Source of the DNA: Diaminobutyricimonas aerilata
Lineage (GTDB): Bacteria; Actinomycetota; Actinomycetes; Actinomycetales; Microbacteriaceae
Reading direction: 5' to 3'
Assembly (NCBI RefSeq): GCF_002797715.1
Contig: NZ_PGFF01000001.1
Span: 2,999,304-3,063,303 of the forward strand
Length of the DNA stretch: 64,000 nt
Shown: piece after piece, positions 49,917 through 57,127 of the stretch
Numbering within the stretch: position 1 is the stretch's first letter
Layout: each line of letters starts with the position of its first letter
Made by a program: the position numbers and the translations under genes
The notes under the pieces: model-generated
Database searches by the model: none
What the model was told of the DNA's origin: nothing
What the model saw: the letters and a program-made list of their open reading frames with translations, nothing else

Positions 49917-49926
49917 TCCTATAGGA
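49917..49926. promoter_or_regulatory. Fucose operator, site 3
   Basis: This is the perfect palindrome TCCTATAGGA, 33 bases before the start of the second fucosidase gene and the seven-gene operon behind it. Confidence 0.75.
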
Positions 49927-49993
49927 TAGATACGACCGAGATGGCGCGCAAGAGGCGCTCACCGCAAGGTGCGGACCGCCCGCTGCATCCGGG

Positions 49994-50010
49994 TTGCAAG
50001 CGCATTGCAA
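49994..50010 (+). promoter_or_regulatory. Direct repeat TTGCAA-N5-TTGCAA upstream of a lipoprotein gene
   Basis: Two TTGCAA words with an 11-bp period lie 66 bases before ATG 50076. The same arrangement precedes the protease gene at 50708. Confidence 0.6.
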
Positions 50011-50075
50011 GGCGCGACGAGCGGGCTGCCGGGCGCGGACGCGTGGAGAGGCTGGAGCCGACAGAAAGGCTCCTC

Positions 50076-50624
50076 ATGCACACCTCACCCCTCCGGACCG
50101 CGGCCGTCGCCGCGGCATTCCTATCCCTCGGCCTGCTGAGCGGTTGCGCGGCACCCGCCCCCACCCCCGAACCGGCGCCCGCCGGCGACACCGGGGCCGA
50201 TGACACCGCCACCGACGACACCACAGACGACGCGGGCGACGGCAGCCCCTACGGCACGTGGTCGCAGGCCCTCGAGACCCAGCTCATGCAGCTCGACACC
50301 TGGTACGACGCCTGGACGGGAGGCGGATGCGACGTGGCCGCCGCGATCGACGCCCCCGGCGAGTGTCGGCAGCTCATCACGACCGCGCAGCTCACGAGCG
50401 CCTCGATGGCGGAGGTGTTCTCCTCGCGGGGCGACGCTCCGGACGAGGTGGCCGACCAGCTCGACGCCATCGAGGCGGCCGTCGACGAGACCGTCGACGC
50501 CGCCACGCCGTGGGCCGAGCAGGAATGCATGTGGGAGTTGACGGACGAGTGCGCCGCACCCGCGGAGGCCATCATCGACGGCGTCCTCTCCATCCACGAC
50601 GCCGCCGAGGGGTGGTCCGCATGA
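50076..50624 (+). CDS. Small secreted lipoprotein, function unknown
   Basis: This 182-residue protein is predicted to be lipid-anchored, with a signal peptide ending LLSGC (Cys24). A low-complexity linker rich in Pro, Ala, Asp and Thr covers about residues 25-58. The folded part after that contains five Cys residues (GGGCDV, GECRQL, EQECMWEL and TDECAAP), suggesting disulfides. No family is recognised. GAAAGG precedes the ATG. It lies just before an HtrA-like protease gene with which it shares a direct-repeat regulatory site, so the two are probably expressed together outside the membrane. Confidence 0.75.
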   Translation: MHTSPLRTAAVAAAFLSLGLLSGCAAPAPTPEPAPAGDTGADDTATDDTTDDAGDGSPYGTWSQALETQLMQLDTWYDAWTGGGCDVAAAIDAPGECRQLITTAQLTSASMAEVFSSRGDAPDEVADQLDAIEAAVDETVDAATPWAEQECMWELTDECAAPAEAIIDGVLSIHDAAEGWSA

Positions 50625-50640
50625 TCGCCCGCACGCGGAA

Positions 50641-50657
50641 TTGCAGCGCCGTTGCAA
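50641..50657 (+). promoter_or_regulatory. Direct repeat TTGCAG-N5-TTGCAA upstream of the protease gene
   Basis: This repeats the site at 49994 with the same 11-bp period and one base changed. Confidence 0.6.
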
Positions 50658-50694
50658 CGGCGGATCGCCCCGCCGCCGGCCATCCTGCGGCTCA

Positions 50695-50700
50695 TAGCGT
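50695..50700 (+). promoter_or_regulatory. Leaderless -10 box of the protease gene
   Basis: TAGCGT ends seven bases before ATG 50708, placing the transcription start next to the start codon. Confidence 0.45.
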
Positions 50701-50707
50701 TCCCGGA

Positions 50708-52297
50708 ATGAACACTTCAGACATCCGCGACCGCCGCCGGCGGAACGCGAAGCGGGGAGCGTCGCTCGGCGCGCTCACCGTCGCCCTTCCCCTCGCCCTC
50801 ACGGCGTGCTTCCCCCTTCCCGGTGCGGGCGGCGGTTCCGCCGCCTCCGGCGTCGGTTTCGACGACGTGCAGAAGGCCGTCATCCAGATCGAGTCGGTCG
50901 GCACCTTCGTCTCGCCCGAGGAGGGCGGCTACGAAGCGGCCGGTCGCGGCAGCGGCTTCATCATCGATGACAGCGGCATCGCCGTCACCAACAACCACGT
51001 CGTGGTCGGCGCCGGCACCCTCAAGGTGTGGCGTGGCGGCGACACCTCGGACACGCTCAACGCCAAGGTGCTCGGCTCGTCCGAGTGCCTCGACCTCGCG
51101 GTCATCGACCTGCAGGGCGACGGCTACCCGGCGCTCGGCTGGCACGAGGGCAAGATTCCGACCGCCATGGACGTCTACGCGGCGGGCTTCCCGCTCGGCG
51201 ACCCCGAGTTCACCATGACGCGGGGCATCGTCTCGAAGGCGGATACGCCGACCGACACCCCGTGGGCGAGCCTCGACCACGTGATCGAGCACGACGCGAA
51301 GATCCGCTCCGGCAACTCGGGCGGCCCCCTGGTCGACGAGCAGGGCCGGATCGTCGGCGTGAACTACGCGGGCAACGACCAGTACGACACCAACCTCGCG
51401 ATCCACCGCGACGAGGTCGAGGAGGCCATCGAGTCGCTCAAGAAGGGCGAGGATGTGCTGAGCCTCGGCATCAACGGCACCGGGCTCACCGACGAGGAGG
51501 GCACCGGGCTCGGCATCTGGGTCAACTCGGTCGCCTCCGGATCGACCGCCGACAAGGCGGGCGTCAAGCCCGGTGACCTGCTCACCCGCATGGAGGGCGT
51601 CACCCTCGGCACCGACGGCACGATGGCGGACTACTGCGACGTGCTGCGCACCCACGGTCAGGACGCGACCCTCTCGGTCGAGCTCTACCGCCCGAGCGAG
51701 GACGTCTACTACGACGGCCAGTTCAACGGCGACGCCGTGGAGGCGGTCAGCGTGCTGAGCCAGACCGACCAGAACGCCGGCACCCAGAGCGGCGGCGGCG
51801 ACTCGAGCGCCGCCTCCGATGTGGAGTACACGGAGATCACCGACGACTCGGGCGGACTGCTCGTCGAGGCGCCGGCCGCGTGGAACCAGGTCGACGGCTC
51901 CGCCATGACCGACGGCAAGGGCAACGTCTACAAGCGGATCGACGCGAGCCCCGACCTCGCCGGCTTCAACGCCGGCTGGGATGTGCCGGGCGTCTCGGTG
52001 ATCGCCTCCGACACCGCCGCGACGAACACGACGCCGCAGGAGTGGCTCGACCTCGTCGCCGGTGCCGCGCAGCAGGGCGGATGCCAGCTCGCCACGCACG
52101 ACGTGTTCGAGGACGGCTACCACACGGGCGTCTTCGACTACTACACCGGGTGCGGCGACAACGACGCCGACTACCTGATGGTCGCGGCGCTCGCGAACGA
52201 CGGCAGCTACCTCACGGCGCTCGCCGTGCAGGCACTCACCGAGCAGGACCTCGACGCGATCGACCACGCGGTGGGCAGCTTCATCGCGCAGTTCTGA
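50708..52297 (+). CDS. HtrA-like trypsin/PDZ serine protease lipoprotein
   Basis: This 529-residue secreted protease has a signal peptide ending LALTAC, so Cys34 is a likely lipid anchor. The trypsin domain has the full triad His97 (NNHVV), Asp129 (LDLAVID) and Ser204 (GNSGGP). A PDZ domain spans about residues 255-330 (GLGIWVNSVASGSTADKAGV, then KPGDLLTRMEGV). A Ser/Gly-rich linker and a C-terminal domain of about 170 residues, of no recognised family, complete it. HtrA relatives degrade misfolded envelope proteins. A strong terminator follows. Confidence 0.93.
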   Translation: MNTSDIRDRRRRNAKRGASLGALTVALPLALTACFPLPGAGGGSAASGVGFDDVQKAVIQIESVGTFVSPEEGGYEAAGRGSGFIIDDSGIAVTNNHVVVGAGTLKVWRGGDTSDTLNAKVLGSSECLDLAVIDLQGDGYPALGWHEGKIPTAMDVYAAGFPLGDPEFTMTRGIVSKADTPTDTPWASLDHVIEHDAKIRSGNSGGPLVDEQGRIVGVNYAGNDQYDTNLAIHRDEVEEAIESLKKGEDVLSLGINGTGLTDEEGTGLGIWVNSVASGSTADKAGVKPGDLLTRMEGVTLGTDGTMADYCDVLRTHGQDATLSVELYRPSEDVYYDGQFNGDAVEAVSVLSQTDQNAGTQSGGGDSSAASDVEYTEITDDSGGLLVEAPAAWNQVDGSAMTDGKGNVYKRIDASPDLAGFNAGWDVPGVSVIASDTAATNTTPQEWLDLVAGAAQQGGCQLATHDVFEDGYHTGVFDYYTGCGDNDADYLMVAALANDGSYLTALAVQALTEQDLDAIDHAVGSFIAQF

Positions 52298-52307
52298 GCG
52301 GAGCACA

Positions 52308-52340
52308 CGAAGGGGCGGACCGGATCGGTCCGCCCCTTCG
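52308..52340 (+). terminator. Intrinsic terminator of the protease gene
   Basis: A 14-bp perfect stem (CGAAGGGGCGGACC) with a 5-base loop lies 11 bases after the stop codon. Another GGGGCC-containing inverted pair follows but is weak. Confidence 0.85.
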
Positions 52341-52449
52341 TCGTCACCTCCACCGGCGGCAAAGGCCCCGAATAGCGGCGTGATGCGGGGCCTTTCGCGC
52401 CGCTCGCGTTGTCACACCGCGGTCGGATGCCCGGTTCGCCCGTGGTCCC

Positions 52450-52455
52450 TAGACT
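52450..52455 (+). promoter_or_regulatory. Leaderless -10 box of the LURP-one-like gene
   Basis: TAGACT ends seven bases before GTG 52463. Confidence 0.5.
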
Positions 52456-52462
52456 CGGCGAC

Positions 52463-53068
52463 GTGACCGACGCATCCTCACCCCAGCCCTCCGTACCCGC
52501 CGGCGGGGTCGACCACCGGCCCCGCTTCTACGTCAAGCAGCGCATCACGATGATGGTGAACCGCTACGAGATCCGCGACGCGAACCCCGACGGCAGCGAA
52601 GGCGCGGTGCTCGCCGTGGCCCAGCAGAAGCGGATGGCGTTCAAGGAGCAGGTGACCTTCTACTCCGACGAGGCGCGCACGACCCCGGTGTTCTCGTTCC
52701 GTGCCCGGCAGGCGATGGACCTCGCGGCGGTCTACGACGTGTTCGACGCCGCAGGCACCCCGATCGGGTACTTCCAGAAGGACTTCGCCCAGAGCCTCCT
52801 GCGTTCGAGCTTCCACCTCGGCGGCCCCGGCATCGACGCCTACGGGCAGGAGCGCAGCCAGTTGATCGCCATCCTGCGCCGCTTCATCGACTTCCCGTTC
52901 TCGTTCCATTTCGACTTCACCGACAAGAACACCGGGCAGACCGTGATGTCGAGCGACCGGCAGTTCTCGCTGCGCGACCGCTACACGGTCGACGTGCCGG
53001 ATGCCCGACTCGACTTCCGCCTGGCCGCCGCGATGGCCGTCGGACTGGACGCCCTGCTGCAGCGCTAG
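52463..53068 (+). CDS. LURP-one/scramblase-like domain protein
   Basis: This 201-residue cytoplasmic protein resembles the LURP-one-related family, which shares a twelve-strand tubby/scramblase-like barrel. The start FYVKQRITMMVNRYEIRD is characteristic. Repeating strand motifs follow, such as VLAVAQQKRMAFKEQVTFYSD, the segment FRARQAMDLAAVYDVFDAAG, and IGYFQKDFAQSLLRSSFHL. The C-terminus has a short hydrophobic helix (FRLAAAMAVGLDALL). Membrane association is possible. The GTG start is supported by a -10 box at leaderless spacing; an upstream frame from 52409 overlaps this promoter. Confidence 0.8.
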   Translation: MTDASSPQPSVPAGGVDHRPRFYVKQRITMMVNRYEIRDANPDGSEGAVLAVAQQKRMAFKEQVTFYSDEARTTPVFSFRARQAMDLAAVYDVFDAAGTPIGYFQKDFAQSLLRSSFHLGGPGIDAYGQERSQLIAILRRFIDFPFSFHFDFTDKNTGQTVMSSDRQFSLRDRYTVDVPDARLDFRLAAAMAVGLDALLQR

Positions 53069-53077
53069 CGCGCGGCG

Positions 53078-53148
53078 GTTCCCCCACGCCCGCTGAGCCC
53101 GTCGAAGCGCGTCGCACCGCGGTTCCCTTCGACAGGCTCAGGGAACGG
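53078..53148. repeat. REP-like cluster
   Basis: One inverted unit (GCTGAGCCCGTCGAAGCG) and one direct unit (TTCCCTTCGACAGGCTCAGG) lie between convergent genes. Confidence 0.8.
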
Positions 53149-53161
53149 GCCGGGGAACGAA

Positions 53162-53192
53162 ACAGGGCGGACCCCATCGGGGTCCGCCCTGT
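53162..53192. terminator. Bidirectional terminator between convergent genes
   Basis: A 14-bp perfect stem (ACAGGGCGGACCCC) with a 3-base loop lies 15 bases beyond the alpha-galactosidase stop codon. Confidence 0.85.
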
Positions 53193-53206
53193 CGTGCATC
53201 CGGGAG

Positions 53207-55660
53207 TTACTTCACCTTCTTGACCGTGTACTCGATGGTGTCGTGGCGCAGGATGTCGCCCGACACCTGCACCGCCTTGAAGGTGTGGTCGCCGTTCTTG
53301 AGCCCCTCCGTCGTGAACAGCGAGCGCTGGGTCAGGCGGCTGTCGGCGTGCGTGTCGACGGTGTCGACCAGCTTGCCGTCGAGGTAGATCTCCACCTCGC
53401 CCTGGTCGGGACCCATCGGGGCGATCCACTCGACGGCGGTTCCGCGGAACGCGACCTCGAACGAGGCGCCATCATCGGTGCTCGAGTGCACGTCGTCGCG
53501 GTGGTCGCCGCGGAACCGGAAGTCGAGCACGAGATCTCCCGAGGGCTGCGCCGCAAGGTACTCGGCCGACAGGGCGACGGTGCGCCCCTCGACGGTGTAC
53601 TGCTCACCCGCGGTGAGCACGTCGTCGCCGTGCGCGATCGCCGTCAATTCCGCACCGTCGCGCAGCAGTCCGACCTCGACCGGAGTGGGCGCGGACTTGT
53701 CGAACAACGCCGTGTCGGCGACGAGCAGGCTGTCGAGCCGCACGTCGAGCCGGTCGAGCAGCATGAACGAACCGGACTTCTTCACGAGCCGCAGCGTGTG
53801 CGTGCCGTTCGGCAGGCCGTCGACGCTGTACAGCACCTGCTGCGCTCCACGGCCCTCTGCCCGGTAGGCGTTCACGGTCTGCTGGAACTCCCCGTCGAGG
53901 TACACGTCCACCTCGCCCTGGGACTCGTGCGTCTCCGTCACGTAGTCGATCCCCGTTCCGACGAAGGTGTGCTCGACGGCGTCGCCGTTCTTCTCCGCGT
54001 AGTGGACGTCGTCCTGGTGGTCGCCGAGTCCTCGATTCGTGCTGTGGTTCCAGGAACCCTGGTACGAGATCGCCGGGTCGTCGTCGTTGAGGGCGACGGT
54101 GCGAACGGATGCCGCCGGTGGCTGCTCGCCACCCGCGTCGGTGACCTTCACGGTGAGGGGCTGCGACTGGGCGGCGACCTCCTGGTTGCCGTTGCGGGTC
54201 CAGGTGCCGTCGTACGACACGCGCAGGTCATCGTCGGTGACGGTGAGTCGCGCACCCTTCGCCGGGGTGATCGTGAACAGCCGCGAGCCGTGGATGGGCA
54301 CATCCTGAGCGACGTAGCCGCCGTCGATCTTGCCGAGCTCCTCGCCCGACCACACGTCCGTCACCGTCGCGGAGCCCTCGATGCCGATGTCGGAGAGCCG
54401 CACCTCGATGTCCGACTCGGTGCGGTCGAGGTTGAACACCGCCGCGGTGACCGTGCCGTCGGCGTTCGGGGCGTACCAGACCTGCTTGTCGGTCTCGGTG
54501 GAGACCGGGCGCGCCGGCACCCCGTTCTGGTTGACCGCGATCACGTCGTCGTTGGTGAGCAGTTCCAGCCCGTACTCGTCCAGGTTGGTCAGGTCGTTGC
54601 CGGTGTAGATCGGCACGGCGGACACCGCCCAGAAGGTCATCGCCGTGCGTCGTTCGTCACGGGTGAGGCCGTCCATCGCGCCGTTGCCGACGTTGAGCGA
54701 GTCGAAGTCGTTCCAGCCTCCGGGGCCGGCATGCCGCCACCACTGGGCGGCCTTCGAAAACAGTCGCGCGATGTTGTCCCATGTCGTCATGGCGTCATGG
54801 GCGCAGTAGCACTCCACGTCCCAGTCCACGCGCCATCCGTCGGCGTACTGCTTCCAGTAGTCGGCATAGCGGATGTCGAGAGCCCACGACAGCTCGAGCC
54901 AGATGTCGTGACGGTCGAGCGCTTGCGACCACGCCTTGACGTCGTCGCGGGCGTCCAGCGAGAGATCGCCGATGCCCGACCCGGGGGTCACGCTGTCGAA
55001 CTTCACGAAGTCGACTCCCCATCCGGCGATCAGGTCGACGATCGAGTCGATGTACTTCTGCGAGCAGGGGTTCGAGAAGTCGATCTTGTAGCCGATGTCC
55101 CAGTAGTCCGCCTGCTGCAGCGGCTGGGCCGCGATGTCGCCCGTCGAGCAGCCCTCGGCGCCGTAGATCGGCAGGTCCGCCTCGTAGACCTCCGGCCCGA
55201 TGCCGGGGATGAAGTAGAGCCCGAACTTCTGGCCGTTTTCGTGCACGTGATCGATGACCGCCTGCAGTCCGTTCGGGTAGAGCGTCTCGCTCGGCGTCGG
55301 CCGGCCGTATTCGTCGACGCCGCCGTTCCACCCGGCGTCGACGTTGATGTACTCGTAGCCGTGCGCCTGCAGCTTCTCGTGCATCGCGTCGGATTGGGCG
55401 ATGAGCTGGTCGGCGGTGATCCACTGGCCGTTGCCGGAGTAGACCTGCATGCTGAAGCTGCTCCAGCCCATGTACGGCTTCGCGGCGGGGTCGCTCTCCG
55501 CAGCCGCGGGTGTCGCCGCGCCGGCGTCCGGCGCCGGCACAGGGGTGGCCGCGGCCCAAGACGGAGCAGTGAGGCAGAGGGCGCCGAGAGCGGTCGCGGT
55601 GAGTGCGGCGGCCATCCGGCCGCCCCTTCTCCGGGCAGGCGCGTGAGGGTGATCGACCAT
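53207..55660 (-). CDS. Secreted multidomain GH27 alpha-galactosidase
   Basis: This 817-residue protein has a signal peptide (MAAALTATALGALCLTAPSWAAA). The GH27 barrel opens KPYMGWSSFSMQVYSG, has INVDAGW, and the nucleophile is probably Asp222 in VDFVKFDSV; the acid/base is near Asp279-Asp281 (GWRVDWDVE). GH27 enzymes remove terminal alpha-galactose. After the beta-sandwich come two related modules carrying DDVH and GEV-YLDG motifs, separated by an X2-type Ig-like domain (VADTALFDKSAPTPVEVGLL onward). A truncated stretch VTDDDLRVSYDGTWTRNG resembles the start of a third module. GGAAGAGAA precedes ATG 55660. Confidence 0.92.
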   Translation of the reverse strand: MVDHPHAPARRRGGRMAAALTATALGALCLTAPSWAAATPVPAPDAGAATPAAAESDPAAKPYMGWSSFSMQVYSGNGQWITADQLIAQSDAMHEKLQAHGYEYINVDAGWNGGVDEYGRPTPSETLYPNGLQAVIDHVHENGQKFGLYFIPGIGPEVYEADLPIYGAEGCSTGDIAAQPLQQADYWDIGYKIDFSNPCSQKYIDSIVDLIAGWGVDFVKFDSVTPGSGIGDLSLDARDDVKAWSQALDRHDIWLELSWALDIRYADYWKQYADGWRVDWDVECYCAHDAMTTWDNIARLFSKAAQWWRHAGPGGWNDFDSLNVGNGAMDGLTRDERRTAMTFWAVSAVPIYTGNDLTNLDEYGLELLTNDDVIAVNQNGVPARPVSTETDKQVWYAPNADGTVTAAVFNLDRTESDIEVRLSDIGIEGSATVTDVWSGEELGKIDGGYVAQDVPIHGSRLFTITPAKGARLTVTDDDLRVSYDGTWTRNGNQEVAAQSQPLTVKVTDAGGEQPPAASVRTVALNDDDPAISYQGSWNHSTNRGLGDHQDDVHYAEKNGDAVEHTFVGTGIDYVTETHESQGEVDVYLDGEFQQTVNAYRAEGRGAQQVLYSVDGLPNGTHTLRLVKKSGSFMLLDRLDVRLDSLLVADTALFDKSAPTPVEVGLLRDGAELTAIAHGDDVLTAGEQYTVEGRTVALSAEYLAAQPSGDLVLDFRFRGDHRDDVHSSTDDGASFEVAFRGTAVEWIAPMGPDQGEVEIYLDGKLVDTVDTHADSRLTQRSLFTTEGLKNGDHTFKAVQVSGDILRHDTIEYTVKKVK

Positions 55661-55749
55661 GTCGTTGTTCTCTTCCGTCGTCGTTGACCAGGGGTGCGGC
55701 CCCCAGAAGAGGGGTAGTCCACCGCGACCCGATGCGAGCGTGACAGAAT

Positions 55750-55770
55750 TAATTACCGTCGTCAAGTAAT
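55750..55770. promoter_or_regulatory. ROK operator, site 1
   Basis: TAATT-N6-GTCAAGTAAT lies 90 bases upstream of the alpha-galactosidase start. It is matched by TAATT-N6-GTCAAATAAT at 63861. The rest of the 55661-55850 gap shows nothing else. Confidence 0.7.
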
Positions 55771-55850
55771 CCGCGGAAAGGAACAGCCGTGTGGGCGCGT
55801 CGAAGTCGCCCCCGCCGAAGCAGCGGCTGAGAGCCTCCGGGGAAGCGCGT

Positions 55851-57041
55851 TCAGGTGGGGAAGGTCTGACGCACGGTCGCGCGGATGACCGACGCGGCGG
55901 CGCCGCGGGCCCAGTCGTCGAACGTGTGCTCCCGGGTGATGATCGTGCAGTCCACCGCGGCACCGAAAGCGTGGGCGGTGAACACGTCACGGATCCGCGA
56001 TTCGTAGAGCTCGAAGTCGCGCATGCCCTCCCCCGCGACCAGCACCGTGTCGGGACCGGTGAGGTTCGCGACCACGGCGAGCGCCGCGCCGATGGCCGTA
56101 CCGGCCCGATCGAAGGCGGCGACGGCAGCCCGGTCGCCCGCCCGGGCGAGTTCAGCGGCATCGGCGAACTCGAGGGCGTCGTTGCCGGAAGCAGCACGCA
56201 CAGCCCGGAGGATCGCGCTCGACGACGCCACCGCCTCGACGCAACCGTGCCGGCCGCACACGCAGACCGCATCCATCGAGGCGAGCGGCAGGTGGCCGAT
56301 CTCGCCGGCGACTCCGTGGGATCCGGCCACGACGTCGCCGTTGAGGAACAGGCCACAGCCGATGCCCCGACCGATGGTGACGATGGCGAACGAGCGGGAG
56401 TCGACGCCGACACCGAACCAGTGCTCCGCGATCGTGAGCGCACGCACGTCGTTGTCGATCATCACGGGACGCCCGAGCCGTTCGGTCAGCAGGCGCGCGA
56501 GGGGCACGCCGCTCCATCCCAGCAGCGGAGAGTCCCGCACGACACCGCCGTCGGTGTCCACGTCGCCGGACACGCTGACCCCGATCCCGACGAGGCGGTC
56601 GACGTCGTCGCCGAGTGCCGCGGTGAGCCTCCCCGCAACCTCCTCGACCGCATCGAGCACGGACTCGAGCGCCGTGTCTGCCAGCGGCAGGTGGACGGTA
56701 TGCCGGATGTCCGCGGTCATGCCGGTGGCGACGCCGATGACCTCGTCGACGTTCACCTTGATTCCCAGCACGAGCAGGGCGTCGGGGACGACGGTGAGTG
56801 GGTACACCGGACGGCCCGGGGAGAGACCCGCCGGCAATTCGCCCGCGACCTGGATGAAGCCCTCAGCCACGAGCGGCGCGACCGCCTTCGTCACGGCCGC
56901 CTGCGACAGGCCGGTCTGGCGACCGACATCGATGCGGCCGATCGGGCCGTGCGTCAGGATGCGCGTGAAGATGTCGATCGACGCGGGCGTCTTCAGCCTG
57001 AGCCGGGAGCCCGGTCGTCCCTGCGCGGCCGTCGTCGTCAT
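55851..57041 (-). CDS. ROK-family transcriptional repressor
   Basis: This 396-residue ROK protein has an N-terminal winged helix (ILTHGPIGRIDVGRQTGLSQ, then AAVTKAVAPLVAEGFI) and a sugar-kinase-like C-terminal part. The zinc-binding motif CVCGRHGCVEAV and the ROK signature GRGIGCGLFLNGDVVAGSHG with GEIGHL are intact. Members repress sugar genes until a sugar or sugar phosphate binds. Matching operators upstream of the GH27 gene and at the GH36/permease divergent promoter make these the likely targets. GGAGAGG precedes the ATG very closely. Confidence 0.94.
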   Translation of the reverse strand: MTTTAAQGRPGSRLRLKTPASIDIFTRILTHGPIGRIDVGRQTGLSQAAVTKAVAPLVAEGFIQVAGELPAGLSPGRPVYPLTVVPDALLVLGIKVNVDEVIGVATGMTADIRHTVHLPLADTALESVLDAVEEVAGRLTAALGDDVDRLVGIGVSVSGDVDTDGGVVRDSPLLGWSGVPLARLLTERLGRPVMIDNDVRALTIAEHWFGVGVDSRSFAIVTIGRGIGCGLFLNGDVVAGSHGVAGEIGHLPLASMDAVCVCGRHGCVEAVASSSAILRAVRAASGNDALEFADAAELARAGDRAAVAAFDRAGTAIGAALAVVANLTGPDTVLVAGEGMRDFELYESRIRDVFTAHAFGAAVDCTIITREHTFDDWARGAAASVIRATVRQTFPT

Positions 57042-57081
57042 AACCTCTCCATCCTGTCAGCGCGCACCCGCGCGCACGAGA

Positions 57082-57112
57082 GGCACCGCATCGCCGGTGG
57101 CGATGCGGTGCC
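57082..57112 (-). terminator. Terminator of the second importer operon
   Basis: A 14-bp perfect stem (GGCACCGCATCGCC) with a 3-base loop starts 16 bases downstream of the binding-protein stop codon, between it and the ROK gene. Confidence 0.8.
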
Positions 57113-57127
57113 CCGATCCGTGCGGAC

